Source: Chrysomallon squamiferum
Taxonomy: Eukaryota > Mollusca > Gastropoda > Neomphalida > Peltospiridae
Assembly (NCBI GenBank): GCA_012295275.1
Contig: CM022675.1
Coordinates: 11,324,516 to 11,352,015, forward strand
Reading direction: 5' to 3'
Length of the DNA: 27,500 nt
The stretch's first letter is position 1; each line of letters begins with the position of its first letter. The notes under the pieces are model-generated. The model ran no database searches. It was not told where the DNA came from and saw only the letters and a list, made by a program, of their open reading frames with translations. This document shows positions 9,841-20,874 of the stretch, in pieces. A program made the translations under genes and the position numbers.

Positions 9841-10560
9841 CCAATTTATCAATTTATCCAGGGCTATTAATATGATAATATTTTATCAATTTATCGTAAT
9901 AATGATACGCCCATCTACAATACCAATCGTTGCAGTATTGTAGCAGTTATTATAACAATAACATAGTAGGATGCAGTTTACAACAGGATTAAAACATTCT
10001 CATTTACACAGATTTCTAACAGCGCGTTATATCATAATATATTATTAACGTGCCATAATACCAGATAACGATCAGCAAAAATAACGGAATGTAATTAAAT
10101 TATAATATAAATATCAAACCGCCATTACATCTCAATATTATATAAAGTTGTCATTTTAATATTACGTCAAGTTATCATCTTCAAATTACATCGATTTGTC
10201 TTGTTGTCTTATTCAATATCATACCAACTTGACATCATAAATACTATACCAGTTTATCATCATAATATTATAGCAACTTATAAACTTAATGTTAATGCCA
10301 GTTTATCTTTTTGATTTTGATATTATCATCTTAACAGTTTATAATGAAAAAAGAGGATTTCAGCTTTTCTTCTCAGTATTTTACCAGTTGGTATAATACA
10401 ATATCAAAACAGTGAGTAAGACAGTTAATGTTTTAATATCATACCATCTTATCATCATAATATTGCACCACGTTATTTTAATAATATTTTACCAGTTTAG
10501 CGCAATACGATGCAGTATAGTTAAATTATATTATCATTAAATCATACCCACAACCTTCAT
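9840..10560 (+). repeat. Degenerate AT-rich minisatellite, ~24-bp unit
   Basis: Units approximating AATATTATACCAGTTTATCA plus TCAT start at 10110, 10134, 10158, 10183, 10215, 10240, 10264 and 10288 (spacings 24, 24, 25, 32, 25, 24, 24). They start again at 10400, 10435, 10459, 10480 and 10504. Related blocks (CCAATTTATC, ATTTTATCAATTTATC) occur from about 9840. Units are strongly diverged, so the array is old. Confidence 0.75.
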
Positions 10561-10720
10561 TATTATATACACGGCTCATCAAATGCTGTAGCAGCCCACC
10601 AAATATCATCATATTATCGTCACAAGATAGTTCGGGACATTTAACACGACAGCACATTACACTGCAATATCTGTTGCTGAAGCGACAGCACGGAATTCAG
10701 CTGGTGTTATCGTCATAGCA
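10561..10720. other. Unique sequence
   Basis: Non-repetitive DNA between the minisatellite and a CA tract. Nothing recognised. Confidence 0.4.

Positions 10721-10721
<1 letters not shown>

Positions 10722-10776
<55 letters not shown>
10722..10776. repeat. (CA)n microsatellite, 55 bases
   Basis: Uninterrupted CA dinucleotides. Confidence 0.97.
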
Positions 10777-10778
<2 letters not shown>

Positions 10779-11060
10779 CACAAGCGGCCAATGTATTTTC
10801 GCCAGCAGAGCGTTACCGGAAGCGGAAACCGCAATATGAAAAGTTGGCTTGCGCATGGTAACAAATGGCGACAGGCGAATGGCCCGAGTCAAATTGTTTG
10901 TTTCCACGCAGGAGATCAAAGGAAGACGCGGACAGTTTGATGGGCCGAGATTTCAGTGGAGTGGAAACATGCCAACGACTGCGACAAAATACGTCGTACA
11001 AATAACCACGCACGTCGCCTAAATGAAATATTTGTCTCATACTGTTGGCGAGAGATTTGA
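10777..11060. other. Unique CpG-containing island
   Basis: About 280 bases of unique DNA. A minus-strand open frame at 10813-11040 has no recognisable domain. It contains TGATGGGC near 10938 and several CpGs. Candidate non-coding regulatory DNA. Confidence 0.3.
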
Positions 11061-11061
11061 G

Positions 11062-11114
11062 TTTTCTTTTCTTTTCTTTCTTTCTTCTCCTTCTTCTTAT
11101 TATTATTCTATCTT

Positions 11115-11150
<36 letters not shown>

Positions 11151-11410
11151 CTTCACGATGCCGAAATGAAAAAATATAAATAATAATAAAAAAGAAATTT
11201 TTATTATTATTTATACTTTTTTTTTTTTTTTAAGTTGTTTATTAAAATGTTCCCTATGGTGAAGGCAGTAATTAAAATCATAAATAATTGTGTGTCTGTG
11301 GTTATTTTATTTGGATTTTTTTTTTTTCAATTTCGTTTTTTTAATTTTTCTTTATTTAATTTTTTTTTTCTTTCGACTTCTTCTTCTTCTTTAAAAAAAA
11401 AAAAAACGAA
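11062..11410. repeat. T-rich low complexity, poly-T, (TTC)n, poly-A
   Basis: TTTTC/TTC units, T30 at 11117-11146, further T runs at 11218-11231 and 11318-11370, TTC, then an A run at 11393-11406. Confidence 0.85.
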
Positions 11411-12030
11411 AATAATAATGTCACCCATTGTCTGACACACATTAACACATGTTTAAGTTAGGTGTGTATGCACAATAAATGAAATTTATTCCTCGAGTAC
11501 ATCTGTCTTTTGAATAAAGACTAACAAAGTTTAAGTAATAATATATCAACAAAGACAAAGAAGCGAAGGAAATATTTATTTATTTATTTATTTATTCAAA
11601 CTTTGATTCTTTTGTTTAATTGTTAGTTCTTTTGTTTCTGTCGCATGCTTATTTTTTACTTCTTTCTTTCTTTTCTATATATATTTGAATTTTTGTTACT
11701 TAATTATTCGTTCATTCATTATTCATTTATTCACTCTTTATTCATTTGTTCATTTTGTTTTACTTTTTTAATGCATGATCAAGTGCCTATGAGTGTCATT
11801 TTTTCTTTCTGGCACATAAAAATATCAACCTGTGCAACTGTAGAGATTGAACCAAGGACAAAACATCCAATAATTCAATAGGCCTATCAGATTACATTAG
11901 TTGAAAATCTAAACTGTTATTTGAAAAACAAACTAAGGAAGGACGTTATGGCAAGAACGTGAACAAATTTTAACTAACATGTCTGTCAAACTGATGTAAT
12001 AATATTTATACAAGTGTTGTAAAAGTAAGA
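11411..12030. other. AT-rich, no gene recognised
   Basis: Contains TTTA units at 11576-11597 and TTCATT-type repeats at 11705-11760. On the minus strand near 11855-11840, CTTGGTTCAATCTC is one base off a Pol III B box, but no A box accompanies it. Confidence 0.4.
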
Positions 12031-12039
12031 ATTATATAA

Positions 12040-12097
12040 AAAATAATAATAATAAATAAATAAACAAATAAACTAAAAATAAATGAATAAATGAACA

Positions 12098-12159
<62 letters not shown>

Positions 12160-12345
12160 CAATAATAATAATAATAATAATAATAACAACAACAATAATA
12201 ATAATAATAATAACAATTATAATAACAATAACAATAATAATAATAATAACAACAACAACAACAATAACAATAATAACAATAATAGCAACAACAATAATAA
12301 TAATAATAATAACGATAATAATAAAAAAACAAACAAATAAATAAC
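12040..12345. repeat. (AAT)n/(AAC)n repeat, about 300 bases
   Basis: AAT with blocks of AAC. Adjacent AAAT units lie at the left end. Confidence 0.96.
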
Positions 12346-12463
12346 ATTAAACAATGGCAGAAAACGGATAAAAAAACAACAAAAAAAACAAAACAAATTA
12401 CTGATTAGAAAAAAACAGTATTGCCAGCTGTTTCATGTAGAGCATGTTACAACAGAACTCTAC

Positions 12464-12490
12464 GCACACACACACACACGCACACACGCA
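12464..12490. repeat. (CA)n/(CACG) short repeat
   Basis: CA dinucleotides with CG interruptions. Confidence 0.85.
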
Positions 12491-12740
12491 TCTCTACCCG
12501 GCGTCTTGTCAAACGTCAGGACAGCTTACTTAAAGACACGTGACCCACCCACCCCTCGGGGAGCCGAGAGGGCGGGGAAGGATGCTTTAACGTATAATGA
12601 CCACCCCCCTCCCCCCTACCGTGACGATCAATACAGCTCGACTGGTAGCCGTTCGGCTAGACTGAGCACTCCATATGTGAGGTACGCGCGTGCGCGGAAG
12701 CAGGACGACAAAAGAATTACCTAAAGGGAGACAAATGTAT
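12491..12740. promoter_or_regulatory. GC- and CpG-rich promoter-like island
   Basis: The most GC-rich stretch in the window. It contains E-box CACGTG at 12537-12542 and C-rich runs at 12603-12617. CGCGCGTGCGCGG at 12685-12697 is close to the NRF1 half-site pattern and overlaps an ETS-type GCGGAAG at 12694-12700. The combination is typical of CpG promoters. No adjacent exon could be identified on either strand, so the role is open. Confidence 0.35.
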
Positions 12741-12764
12741 TGATTCTCAAAAGAGAACAGTCGA

Positions 12765-12925
12765 TATTTTTTTTAATTTTTTTTTTTATTTTTTTTTTTT
12801 TTTTTTTTTTTATTTATTTATTTATTTTTTTTTTGTTGATTTAGTGAATGCGTCAAAGTGAATTCGGCATCCCTCGACAAAATAAAAATAAATAAATAAA
12901 TAAATAAAAATAAAGAAGAGACAAA
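12765..12925. repeat. Poly-T/(TTTA)n and (AAAT)n
   Basis: T-rich run to 12835, 50 bases of unique DNA, then AAAT units and an A run. Confidence 0.88.
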
Positions 12926-12929
12926 AAAA

Positions 12930-13085
12930 AAAAGACTTTATATTGCAAGGGTGTTGACGCCGCATGGGATCGGCGGTTTCTGAATGATATTTAAACGACT
13001 TCGTAGCTGATGTCGTTATTGTTGAAACGACGGAGCTGCATGAATGTGTCGCTTTGTGTGGTGATGGACAATGTGGATGCTGTTT
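12930..13085. other. Unique island with hairpin
   Basis: Non-repetitive, CpG-containing, with the inverted repeat at 13003-13039. No coding frame recognised. Confidence 0.35.
13003..13039. other. Two-stem hairpin
   Basis: GTAGCT (13003-13008) pairs with AGCTGC (13034-13039). Inside it GTCGTT (13012-13017) pairs with AACGAC (13026-13031) around an 8-base loop, with a 3x2 internal loop. Twelve pairs in 37 bases. Confidence 0.45.
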
Positions 13086-13099
13086 GTGATACGAGTGAG

Positions 13100-13220
13100 T
13101 CAAAATAACGATAATAACACTAATAACAACAACAACAACAACAATAAATATTAATAATAATTAAAACATCGAAAATAAAATAAAATAAAACAAAACAAAA
13201 CAAAATAAAATAAAATAAAA
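13100..13220. repeat. (AAC)n then (AAAAT)n/(AAAAC)n pentanucleotide repeat
   Basis: AAC units near 13119-13145, then about 50 bases of AAAAT/AAAAC pentamers. Confidence 0.9.
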
Positions 13221-13396
13221 AATGCAATAGGAAAATTTAAATTTAAATTAAATGGAAGTATATTTTATCCTTTTTTTTAACATTTATAGGTACCTCATAT
13301 TAAAATTCGAGTATTCATGATCTCAGCGAACTTATAGAAGCACGAATATTGTTATCTAAATAATGAAATGAAATCATAAAATAGATTGTTAATCAG

Positions 13397-13455
13397 ATAG
13401 ACAGATAGATAGATAGATAGAAAATAGATAGACTGATTGATTGATATATAGATGG

Positions 13456-13487
<32 letters not shown>

Positions 13488-13515
13488 GGATAGATAGATA
13501 AATAAATATATGTAT
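13397..13515. repeat. (GATA)n, (TA)n repeat
   Basis: TAGA units, a TA block at about 13462-13487, and TAGA again. Confidence 0.9.
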
Positions 13516-13680
13516 ATATAAACGACAAGAAAATTAAATAAATGAAATGATTAAGCTTTGAAATATGCAGCCTTGTCACACATTATTTTGAAAGCAATAA
13601 TTATATTACGAAATAATTTTAAATCTTAATAAAGGAAGGACAACATCAAGATATGAAAAATAAATATAATCCAAAACAGT

Positions 13681-13704
13681 AGCATCATCATCAGCAGTAG
13701 CAGC

Positions 13705-13766
<62 letters not shown>

Positions 13767-13788
13767 CAATAGTAGTAGAATTAATTTT

Positions 13789-13834
<46 letters not shown>
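13681..13834. repeat. (AGC)n/(AGT)n then (AAT)n
   Basis: About 75 bases of AGT after CAT/CAG units, then about 48 bases of AAT. Confidence 0.95.
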
Positions 13835-13837
<3 letters not shown>

Positions 13838-14100
13838 GGATGAATAAAAAATATGTGTACTGTTATTGTTATTATTATTATTTTTTTTTTTCTAAGGGAT
13901 TGTTTCAACTGAAGGGCGTATATTCATCGAAAAACGTAGCAAAAATCACAGATTTTTATTTCCATTCTTTCGACGCGCAGATTTCAATTATTTCAACAGC
14001 TAAAACAAGCAAAACAATATTTTAATTTTATGGCACGAAAAACAAACCATAAAATTGTAATAAAGTAAAAAAAAAAAAAAAAGAAAGAAAGAAAGAAAGA
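13835..14100. other. AT-rich unique sequence ending in poly-A/(AAAG)n
   Basis: A short plus-strand frame (13840-14025) has no recognisable domain. A-rich AAAG units occupy 14067-14101. Confidence 0.4.
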
Positions 14101-14129
14101 AAATTAATCAAGTAAATATTTTTAGACTT

Positions 14130-14340
14130 TTAAAATAAACGAGTCTCAGATGACACTGAGTGTTATTTTGGTATTCCGCTCCGCAGCCTACAACTGCTGG
14201 GGAAAATAAGCAAGCGTCGTAAACCAGTCAAAAATATGTCACGTTGACGGAAACGGAGAAATAAGTTAACAAAAGTCCTGACAGTCTTCGTGTTACGTCA
14301 CAGCATTTGTCTGCATACCTCGCCATGATTAAAGGAATAC
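14130..14340. other. Unique island with CRE-like site
   Basis: Non-repetitive, with TTACGTCAC (bZIP-type half-CRE) near 14293 and a short inverted repeat GCAGCC...CTGCTG near 14184. No gene recognised. Confidence 0.3.
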
Positions 14341-14526
14341 TTTCTCTCTCTCTCGCTCTGTCTATCTATCCATCTATCTATCTATCTATCTATCTATCTG
14401 TCTGTCTATCTAAGTATCCATCTATTTATCTCTATTTATCCTTCTATCTATTCTTTTCTTTCTCTCTTTGTCTGTCTGTGTGTATGTCTGTCTGTTTTTC
14501 ATCTTTCTGTGTGTGTGTCTCTCTCT

Positions 14527-14611
<85 letters not shown>
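14341..14611. repeat. (CT)n/(CTAT)n compound repeat
   Basis: CTAT and CTGT tetramers, TG, then about 75 bases of perfect CT from about 14538. Confidence 0.96.
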
Positions 14612-14613
<2 letters not shown>

Positions 14614-15455
14614 CATTAATTCAATACGTAGAACTGTTAAACAGAATAAAATAGCTATAACAATTGTTTGTATTTAACTGTAGGAAACCCATGCATTATA
14701 AACTGGTACCAAACGCATGTTGCTGTTTCTCATTAATAAATATAATGATGTTTTAACTAACGAAACTGTAAAAGAATAATGCAGTTTAGACAATGATTCT
14801 TATAAATATAATCGCCTACGCAGTATGCAACCACCTTGTGTCAAAACAGGGCACAAACACAACTCTTAAATGAATAGCCAAGGACTGCTATGCAAATTGA
14901 ATTTAAATTTTAAATATACATTATCATTTAATATAAAAACGAATACTGAAATATTTAATAATTTTAAAAAAAAAGGTAACTGTGACGTAATATCTGGATA
15001 TCGTCATTATCATAAATCGTCACACAAGACGATGTACATTCACATACGTCACAACCGGAGTTGTTAAATAACATCTTTTTTATTGCAGCAAGTTTATACG
15101 TATTTTTACTGTCTTTTTAATGACTTTTATATTTATACTTTATTTTATTATTATTATTTTTCTTTTGTGCTAATGCTCTTATTACGTTCATGCAGTATTA
15201 CGTTATGATCTCATTCTTTCGTACTGGGCCTTGATGAAAAATTCTGCGAAATAGTCACACTATATCAAGTGATTTTTTTTTAAATTTTTAATCTAAAATT
15301 ACACATTTTCTGTTCAGCAAACGTTTCGTATGTCTCGGTGTACTAAATATAAATCTTTCTGACACATTCTGAATTACTTTTCCTGTCAAGGTATAAAACA
15401 AATCATGATGACATGAGTGAAATACGAAACTGTGTAGACGCGAGAAATAAATGTG
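14612..15455. other. AT-rich unique sequence, no gene recognised
   Basis: Over 800 bases without long repeats. TGACGTAA near 14982 and clustered ACGTCA/CGTCAC half-sites to about 15055 are the only motifs noted. Confidence 0.4.
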
Positions 15456-15483
15456 GTGATAATAATAATAATAAATAATAATA

Positions 15484-15527
<44 letters not shown>

Positions 15528-15625
15528 TAGTAATAGCAATAATAATAATGACAATAACAACACTAATAACTTAAATAATATTAATAATAACAAAAACAAC
15601 AAAAGCAATAGAAGTAATAATAGCT
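15456..15625. repeat. (AAT)n/(AAC)n repeat
   Basis: AAT run to about 15525, decaying into AAC/AGT units. Confidence 0.93.
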
Positions 15626-15832
15626 TTACTGATTTTTTATTAATTTTCTATAATATATCTAAACTTTGAAGGATCAGTAGTTCTGCCTTGTGTCCAGCAG
15701 TTTGCGGATGCCAGTCTTTCTCATCTCTTTTAGTTACATTGTAAAATATACGATTCTAAATACACAGATTCTACGACAAGAATTTTTCCTAGGATTTGTT
15801 TTTTGTTGAGACCGCAATGGTCAGTAAATATT

Positions 15833-15877
15833 ATTACTATTGTTGTTCTTCTTCTTCTTGCATTTCTTATTATTTCT

Positions 15878-15908
<31 letters not shown>

Positions 15909-15931
15909 TTATTATTATTATTATTATTATT
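15833..15931. repeat. (TTC)n then (TTA)n
   Basis: About 50 bases of TTC followed by TTA. Confidence 0.94.
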
Positions 15932-15946
15932 ACCTTACTTTGCTTG

Positions 15947-15994
15947 TGACGTCACTGGTTGCTAATGGATCTAGGACAAGAAAAACATGGCGGC
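15947..15994. promoter_or_regulatory. CRE plus YY1-like motif
   Basis: A perfect TGACGTCA at 15947-15954 and AACATGGCGGC at 15984-15994, which matches the YY1-type promoter element. The two lie within 50 bases. Candidate promoter or enhancer; no exon is seen next to it. Confidence 0.35.
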
Positions 15995-16180
15995 ATCCAT
16001 ATGTCTGTGCGAGCTTGTGTTAGTTTGTTATATGCAAATGTCTCTTTTACGTAATAATGTACAAATGATGTTTGCAAAGAGTGTTAAGTTCTATCCAACA
16101 AAAAGATATTCCTTAACAAAATAATCATGTAACATACTTCTTTGTTTGTTCTTTTTGTTTGTGTCTTTTTTTTTTTTGTT

Positions 16181-16216
<36 letters not shown>

Positions 16217-16740
16217 CGTTTTATTTATTTATTTATTTATTTATTTTCATATATTTGTTGTTTTAGTTCAACATAGGCAAGGTTGATGTTTGTTTTATAT
16301 ATATATATGTATGCGTATATGTATATATTAGTTTGCTTTAAAGAAACCTTAAGTTTTACCGGTCTGTCTTAGAATTACTCCATCGTTCATCAAAAACCCG
16401 CTGTAAAAATATTATACCACTAATCAGTTTGATTACTTTCTTATTGTTTTAATATATTTATCCCACACTGTATGAATCTGATAATTTCATCACAGAAGCA
16501 ATATATTCATTTCAGTGACTCAGGTTTCCATGGTTTATGATTGTTTCTATTATCTAAGTATGACAGGCCAGAAACAAATAATAATTAGAGGTTATTTATG
16601 CAGTTATTTTTACAACTTATTATTGAAATCTGATTTTTAATATCATATTCATTTATAAAAGCACATTAAAGAAGATGGTATTTAAGTTTAATAAACTTGA
16701 AAAAGGAAGGCAATTTTAGTTTTTTTACATTTTTTTTTTT
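15995..16740. other. AT-rich sequence with poly-T/(TTTA)n, no gene
   Basis: T-rich block at 16167-16245 with TTTA units, a TA/TG block near 16297-16328, otherwise unique AT-rich DNA. Confidence 0.45.
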
Positions 16741-16757
16741 TTAGCGTATGTGTATAT

Positions 16758-16812
<55 letters not shown>

Positions 16813-16834
16813 AGAAGAAGAGAGAGAGAGAGAA

Positions 16835-16905
<71 letters not shown>

Positions 16906-16908
16906 AAT
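16758..16908. repeat. (GA)n/(AGAC)n/(AAAG)n purine tract
   Basis: About 150 bases almost purely purine on the plus strand, with GAA, AGAC and AAAG variants. Confidence 0.96.
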
Positions 16909-17129
16909 ACAGAGAGCATACCTGCATTTGGTCTTTCTTTTCAGAAACAACCTGTGCACGTTACTATAAACTGTTGTATCGTAAAATGTTGATGATGTGT
17001 GTGACAGCTGCACCAACTTGAAACCAAAACATTTGTTTCGTGAGAAAATTATTTATTTCAATATAGATTTGAAAAGAACATAGCACTTGCTTATTATTAT
17101 TACTATTTTATTTTGCTTTATGTTATTTA

Positions 17130-17140
17130 TGTTATTTATT

Positions 17141-17209
<69 letters not shown>

Positions 17210-17300
17210 GTGGTTGTTGTTGCTGTTAATATATTTAAATGTATTTATTTTATTGTTTCGCTACTTACTTATTTATTTACTTATCTATTTATTTATTGCT
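17130..17300. repeat. (TTA)n and (TTTA)n
   Basis: About 70 bases of perfect TTA, then TTG and TTTA units. Confidence 0.93.
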
Positions 17301-17439
17301 AACGTGATCATCACTTTCTTTAACATCATCATCATCATCATTATTATTAATTAGAAAATCAAAGAATATTAAATTTCTTCTTTTTTCTTTTTTTTTCTTT
17401 TTTTTTAGGTCCGTTCGAAATTTTTATTTTTGTTTTTAT

Positions 17440-17530
17440 AAACCTTATAGTGTTAATCGATTTGTATTAATGTGCAAAAATCGATGACGTCAAATGATTA
17501 TTGACGACGTCATAAAAGATGATGGATAAG
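17440..17530. promoter_or_regulatory. Paired CRE sites in a small island
   Basis: A perfect TGACGTCA at 17485-17492 and GACGTCA at 17506-17512, the latter running into TAAAA so that the minus strand reads TTTTATGACGTC, a posterior-Hox-like core fused to a CRE. Two ATCGAT palindromes lie just left. Confidence 0.35.
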
Positions 17531-17569
17531 GACGTTTCATTTACACAAACCTTGACACTTTGATTTTTA

Positions 17570-17613
17570 AAAAATAATAATAATAATAATAATAACAATA
17601 ATAATAATAATAA

Positions 17614-17644
<31 letters not shown>

Positions 17645-17865
17645 AAGAAGAATAAATAAATAAATAAATAAATAAAGTACTATACCATAACCACCATTAC
17701 TAGAACAACAACAACAACAACACAAACAACAACTACTACTACTACTACCACTACTGCTACCACTACTATTATTACTATTTGCTGGTACTGCTCTGCTTCA
17801 GCTACTACTACAACTACCACCACCTCAATGACTACAACTACAATTATTATTATTATTAGGACCTC
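17570..17865. repeat. (AAT)n, (AAG)n, (AAAT)n, (AAC)n, (TAC)n
   Basis: A chain of trinucleotide and tetranucleotide runs with short unique spacers. Confidence 0.9.
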
Positions 17866-17921
17866 TAATAACGCTTTTGTTATTACTATACATTATTACT
17901 AACATCATCAAAAACTTCATA

Positions 17922-18152
17922 TATTACATAAGCATTAGTATTACTTTTCACCTGCAACGCACATAATTTGTGTGGTCTTGCAAATACTATTTAGTCATGT
18001 TACCGCAGGTATAAATAATAAAAACCATCATAATTAACCATTATTATAATGATCGTCATCATCATCATCATCATCATCATCATTTTATTTTATTATATTT
18101 TTATTACATAACCACACGCATTACTTTTCACGTGCTCTACGCACAGTTTTGC
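17922..18152 (+). repeat. Two diverged ~50-bp direct repeats, 180 bases apart, around (CAT)n
   Basis: ATTACATAA and ATTACTTTTCAC followed by TGC and ACGCACA occur at 17922-17975 and at 18102-18152. The TTACTTTTCAC cores start at 17941 and 18121. A (CAT)n run at 18056-18084 lies between them. Confidence 0.6.
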
Positions 18153-18760
18153 GCAGTGTTGCGACACACAAGACAAGGTAAGGAGAAACACGCTGATCTG
18201 TCGAACTCGACTTATTCACTCAGGTAAAAACGGGGACACCTGTTTCGCTGCCGTATTTGTTTTGCTCTATCGATGTATTTACCTGTCAAAATTAGTTTAC
18301 AGGTGTCTGTCGCCGCTCAGATGAATGAAACGGCCACGCGGTCGACAACGATTGTGTAGTTTCTCTATTCACCTCTTTTATATCGGAAGTCGCACGTGCA
18401 TTGCCGAGGCGCTGGCTCGCCAACAAAATCCATAACCGCATCTGACTTTCGTCTATTGGATAGAACGGGTTCGCGCGTTTGTGTTGCCAATAGGGCAATC
18501 GATAATTTTTTTGAATACAAACTATTTCAATGGTAGCCAGCAAGCCAGCCAGCAAGAAAATATGGAATGCAAGCTGTCGTGTTTTTACTCGAACCATGGA
18601 GTTGAAGATTGTTCAAAAGGACTGGGAATTGATTCAGCAAAAAGGGGGAGAAAAAGAGTTCGATAACTTTTGAGAACATCGGTTGAGTTGAAATTGTTCT
18701 CTGTGTCAGTGTGCCGACGTGCCAGACAACGTTGTCAACGTCTCGATAAAATTTAATAGA
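18153..18760. other. Unique CpG-rich island, no gene recognised
   Basis: About 600 bases without simple repeats. A minus-strand open frame at 18292-18597 begins MVRVKTRQLAFHIFLLAGLL, superficially signal-peptide-like, but codes for no recognisable domain. Splice-donor-like AAGGTAAG (18175) and CAGGTAAAA (18220) occur on the plus strand. It could be a promoter, a non-coding exon or an enhancer. Confidence 0.35.
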
Positions 18761-19025
18761 TTTTTTTTCTCTCTTTCTCTCTCTCTCTCTCTGTCGATTG
18801 TTCGTTTTCAAAGGTGTTTTCATTGTACCGTTGCGATAGCGTTTATGTAACAGTTTATGCAACGGTTTGCTTAAACGTGACAATCCGTGACAGTGTTAAT
18901 TCGCATACGAAATAATTTTACATTTCAAATTAGTTATGGGTAAATAAAATGTTATTATGCTTATAAATTCTCGTGAAATAATTAAACCCGTGTTTCTGTC
19001 TCTGTTTTACAAAATATTTCCTCTT
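18761..19025. other. Short CT run and AT-rich unique sequence
   Basis: T/CT run at 18762-18792, then AT-rich sequence; nothing recognised. Confidence 0.4.
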
Positions 19026-19059
19026 TCTAACCGTCTCTCTCTTTTTCTCTCTCTCTTCC

Positions 19060-19090
<31 letters not shown>

Positions 19091-19142
19091 CTCTTTCTCT
19101 CTGTCTGATTGTCTGTCTGTTTGCCTCTATCTCGCCCTTATC

Positions 19143-19192
<50 letters not shown>

Positions 19193-19210
19193 TATATTTA
19201 TCTATCTATG
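19026..19210. repeat. (CT)n/(CTGT)n/(CTAT)n then (TA)n
   Basis: CT-rich compound repeat followed by about 42 bases of TA at 19148-19189. Confidence 0.94.
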
Positions 19211-20261
19211 ATTCAGTTTCCCTCTCCTGTATCTATCGTTCTTGGTCTCATTACCTTTGCCCATATATCGATATCTAACAAATATAATGATAATCGCATT
19301 CTTCAAAAGGAAATTATCATTGATTCATATTCTTTGCATTGAATATTTTATTCAAATTGCACCAGTCAGTAAGGAATGTCGATATCTTCGCTCTGACTTT
19401 TATTTGTCTTCTGATTCTTTATATTTAGACATTTGTTTCCAAAAGAAGACCTGTCTTTTTTGTTACTAAAACAAAGCGAATGATAATTAACCGTTTTTAT
19501 TAATGAGTTTGTAATATTGAAAATAATAATAAAATAAAATAATTAGAGACGAAGATTAAAAGAAAAGAAAAAAATATATATATTAATGATTATAACGAAT
19601 CTCCGTTGATTTTTTTTTAATTGATTTTTTTTTAGTTTTTTATTTCTTTTTTTTTTTTAAGAAGAAAACTGGAAAATAACGATATTTAATAATGAGAGGA
19701 TTTATTGAAGGTAATAGTATTATAATCTCTATCGACTGTTTCATAAATAATTGCAAGTCTCTAGATGTCTTTTTCTTTATTTTATTTTATTTTTATTTTT
19801 TTTTATTTTTTGTTTTGTTTGTTTGTTTGGGGATGGTTTCGGGTAGGAGGCAGACAGCTCATTTTATTCGAGATGCAAGAACTAACAAGTGATGATATTT
19901 AAATCTGAATGATTTTGAGAACAATATAATGGTAAATAAATAAATAAAGTAAGAAATAAAGAAGAATAATTGTGAATTTGGAAATAAGTTATTGTTATAG
20001 GACAGTTACAATTAAATTTTTTCATTTAAATTAAAATTTATCCCTCTGATACGTTTACATGTTATGAAATTAAAAATGAAATATTAAATTTTTACTAAAA
20101 TAAATAAATAAATAAATAATTTTATATTTATTAGCGCAACAATTTGTATGTTGCAAAACATTAAAAACAAACAATTGCAGCAAGGATTATTATAACAAAA
20201 TAATAAACAAAATATAAAAACTATTTATAATATCAGAAATAAAGAATAGCCGATCTATTGA

Positions 20262-20293
<32 letters not shown>

Positions 20294-20590
20294 TTCTTCT
20301 AAATTTAAAATTAATGACTGGGGTTTCCTTGAACACGGAGATTAAAATTTCAATACAAAACTATAGAAAAAAATTTAAAAAACTAAAATATGAGAGTTTT
20401 GAAGGAAAACAAAATGTTTTGGTCTGATTACAAAGAATATAACAGTTCCACTGAAAGAATAACGGTCTGTAGAAACAGGAACAATTTTCAGAAATGACGT
20501 TTCTTTTGAAAGTAACTGTTTAACAAAAACAATTATTTATGTTCTGAGAGTAAAGAGTAACAGATTTTTTTTATTATTTATTACTTACTA
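19211..20590. other. AT-rich sequence, no gene recognised
   Basis: About 1.4 kb with T runs (19610-19660, 20263-20289) and AAAT units (20098-20118). I see no exon, domain or structured element. Confidence 0.45.
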
Positions 20591-20593
20591 TTA

Positions 20594-20646
20594 TTTTCTT
20601 CTTCTTTTCTTCTTCTTCTTCTTCTTCTTCTTCTTCTTCTTCTTCT
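20594..20646. repeat. (TTC)n repeat
   Basis: About 50 bases of TTC triplets. Confidence 0.94.
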
Positions 20647-20839
20647 CTCACAAACGAAAGCGCCGTAAACTAAACTAAACAATAACGGTTATATATAAAG
20701 AACGATTCTTTCAAAAGTAGCGCGAGTAAAACAGAAAAGAAATAGGTTTTCTTAGCGTTTAGTTCAAAAAGAAAGAAATCTGCGCAAGTTAACCGAAATT
20801 GTGTCATCTGGACCCAACGTTACTGCTACACCGTCTAAG

Positions 20840-20874
<35 letters not shown>

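Noticed and set aside
11840-11860. Minus-strand B-box-like sequence as a tRNA or SINE
   Set aside because: One mismatch in the box and no A box or cloverleaf upstream.
12506-12724. 72-codon plus-strand frame in the GC-rich island
   Set aside because: Open because of base composition (few stops in GC-rich DNA); proline runs come from C runs.
18292-18597. 101-codon minus-strand frame with a hydrophobic N-terminal segment
   Set aside because: The signal-peptide look is weak, and the rest has no cysteine pattern or domain. Coding is possible but unsupported.
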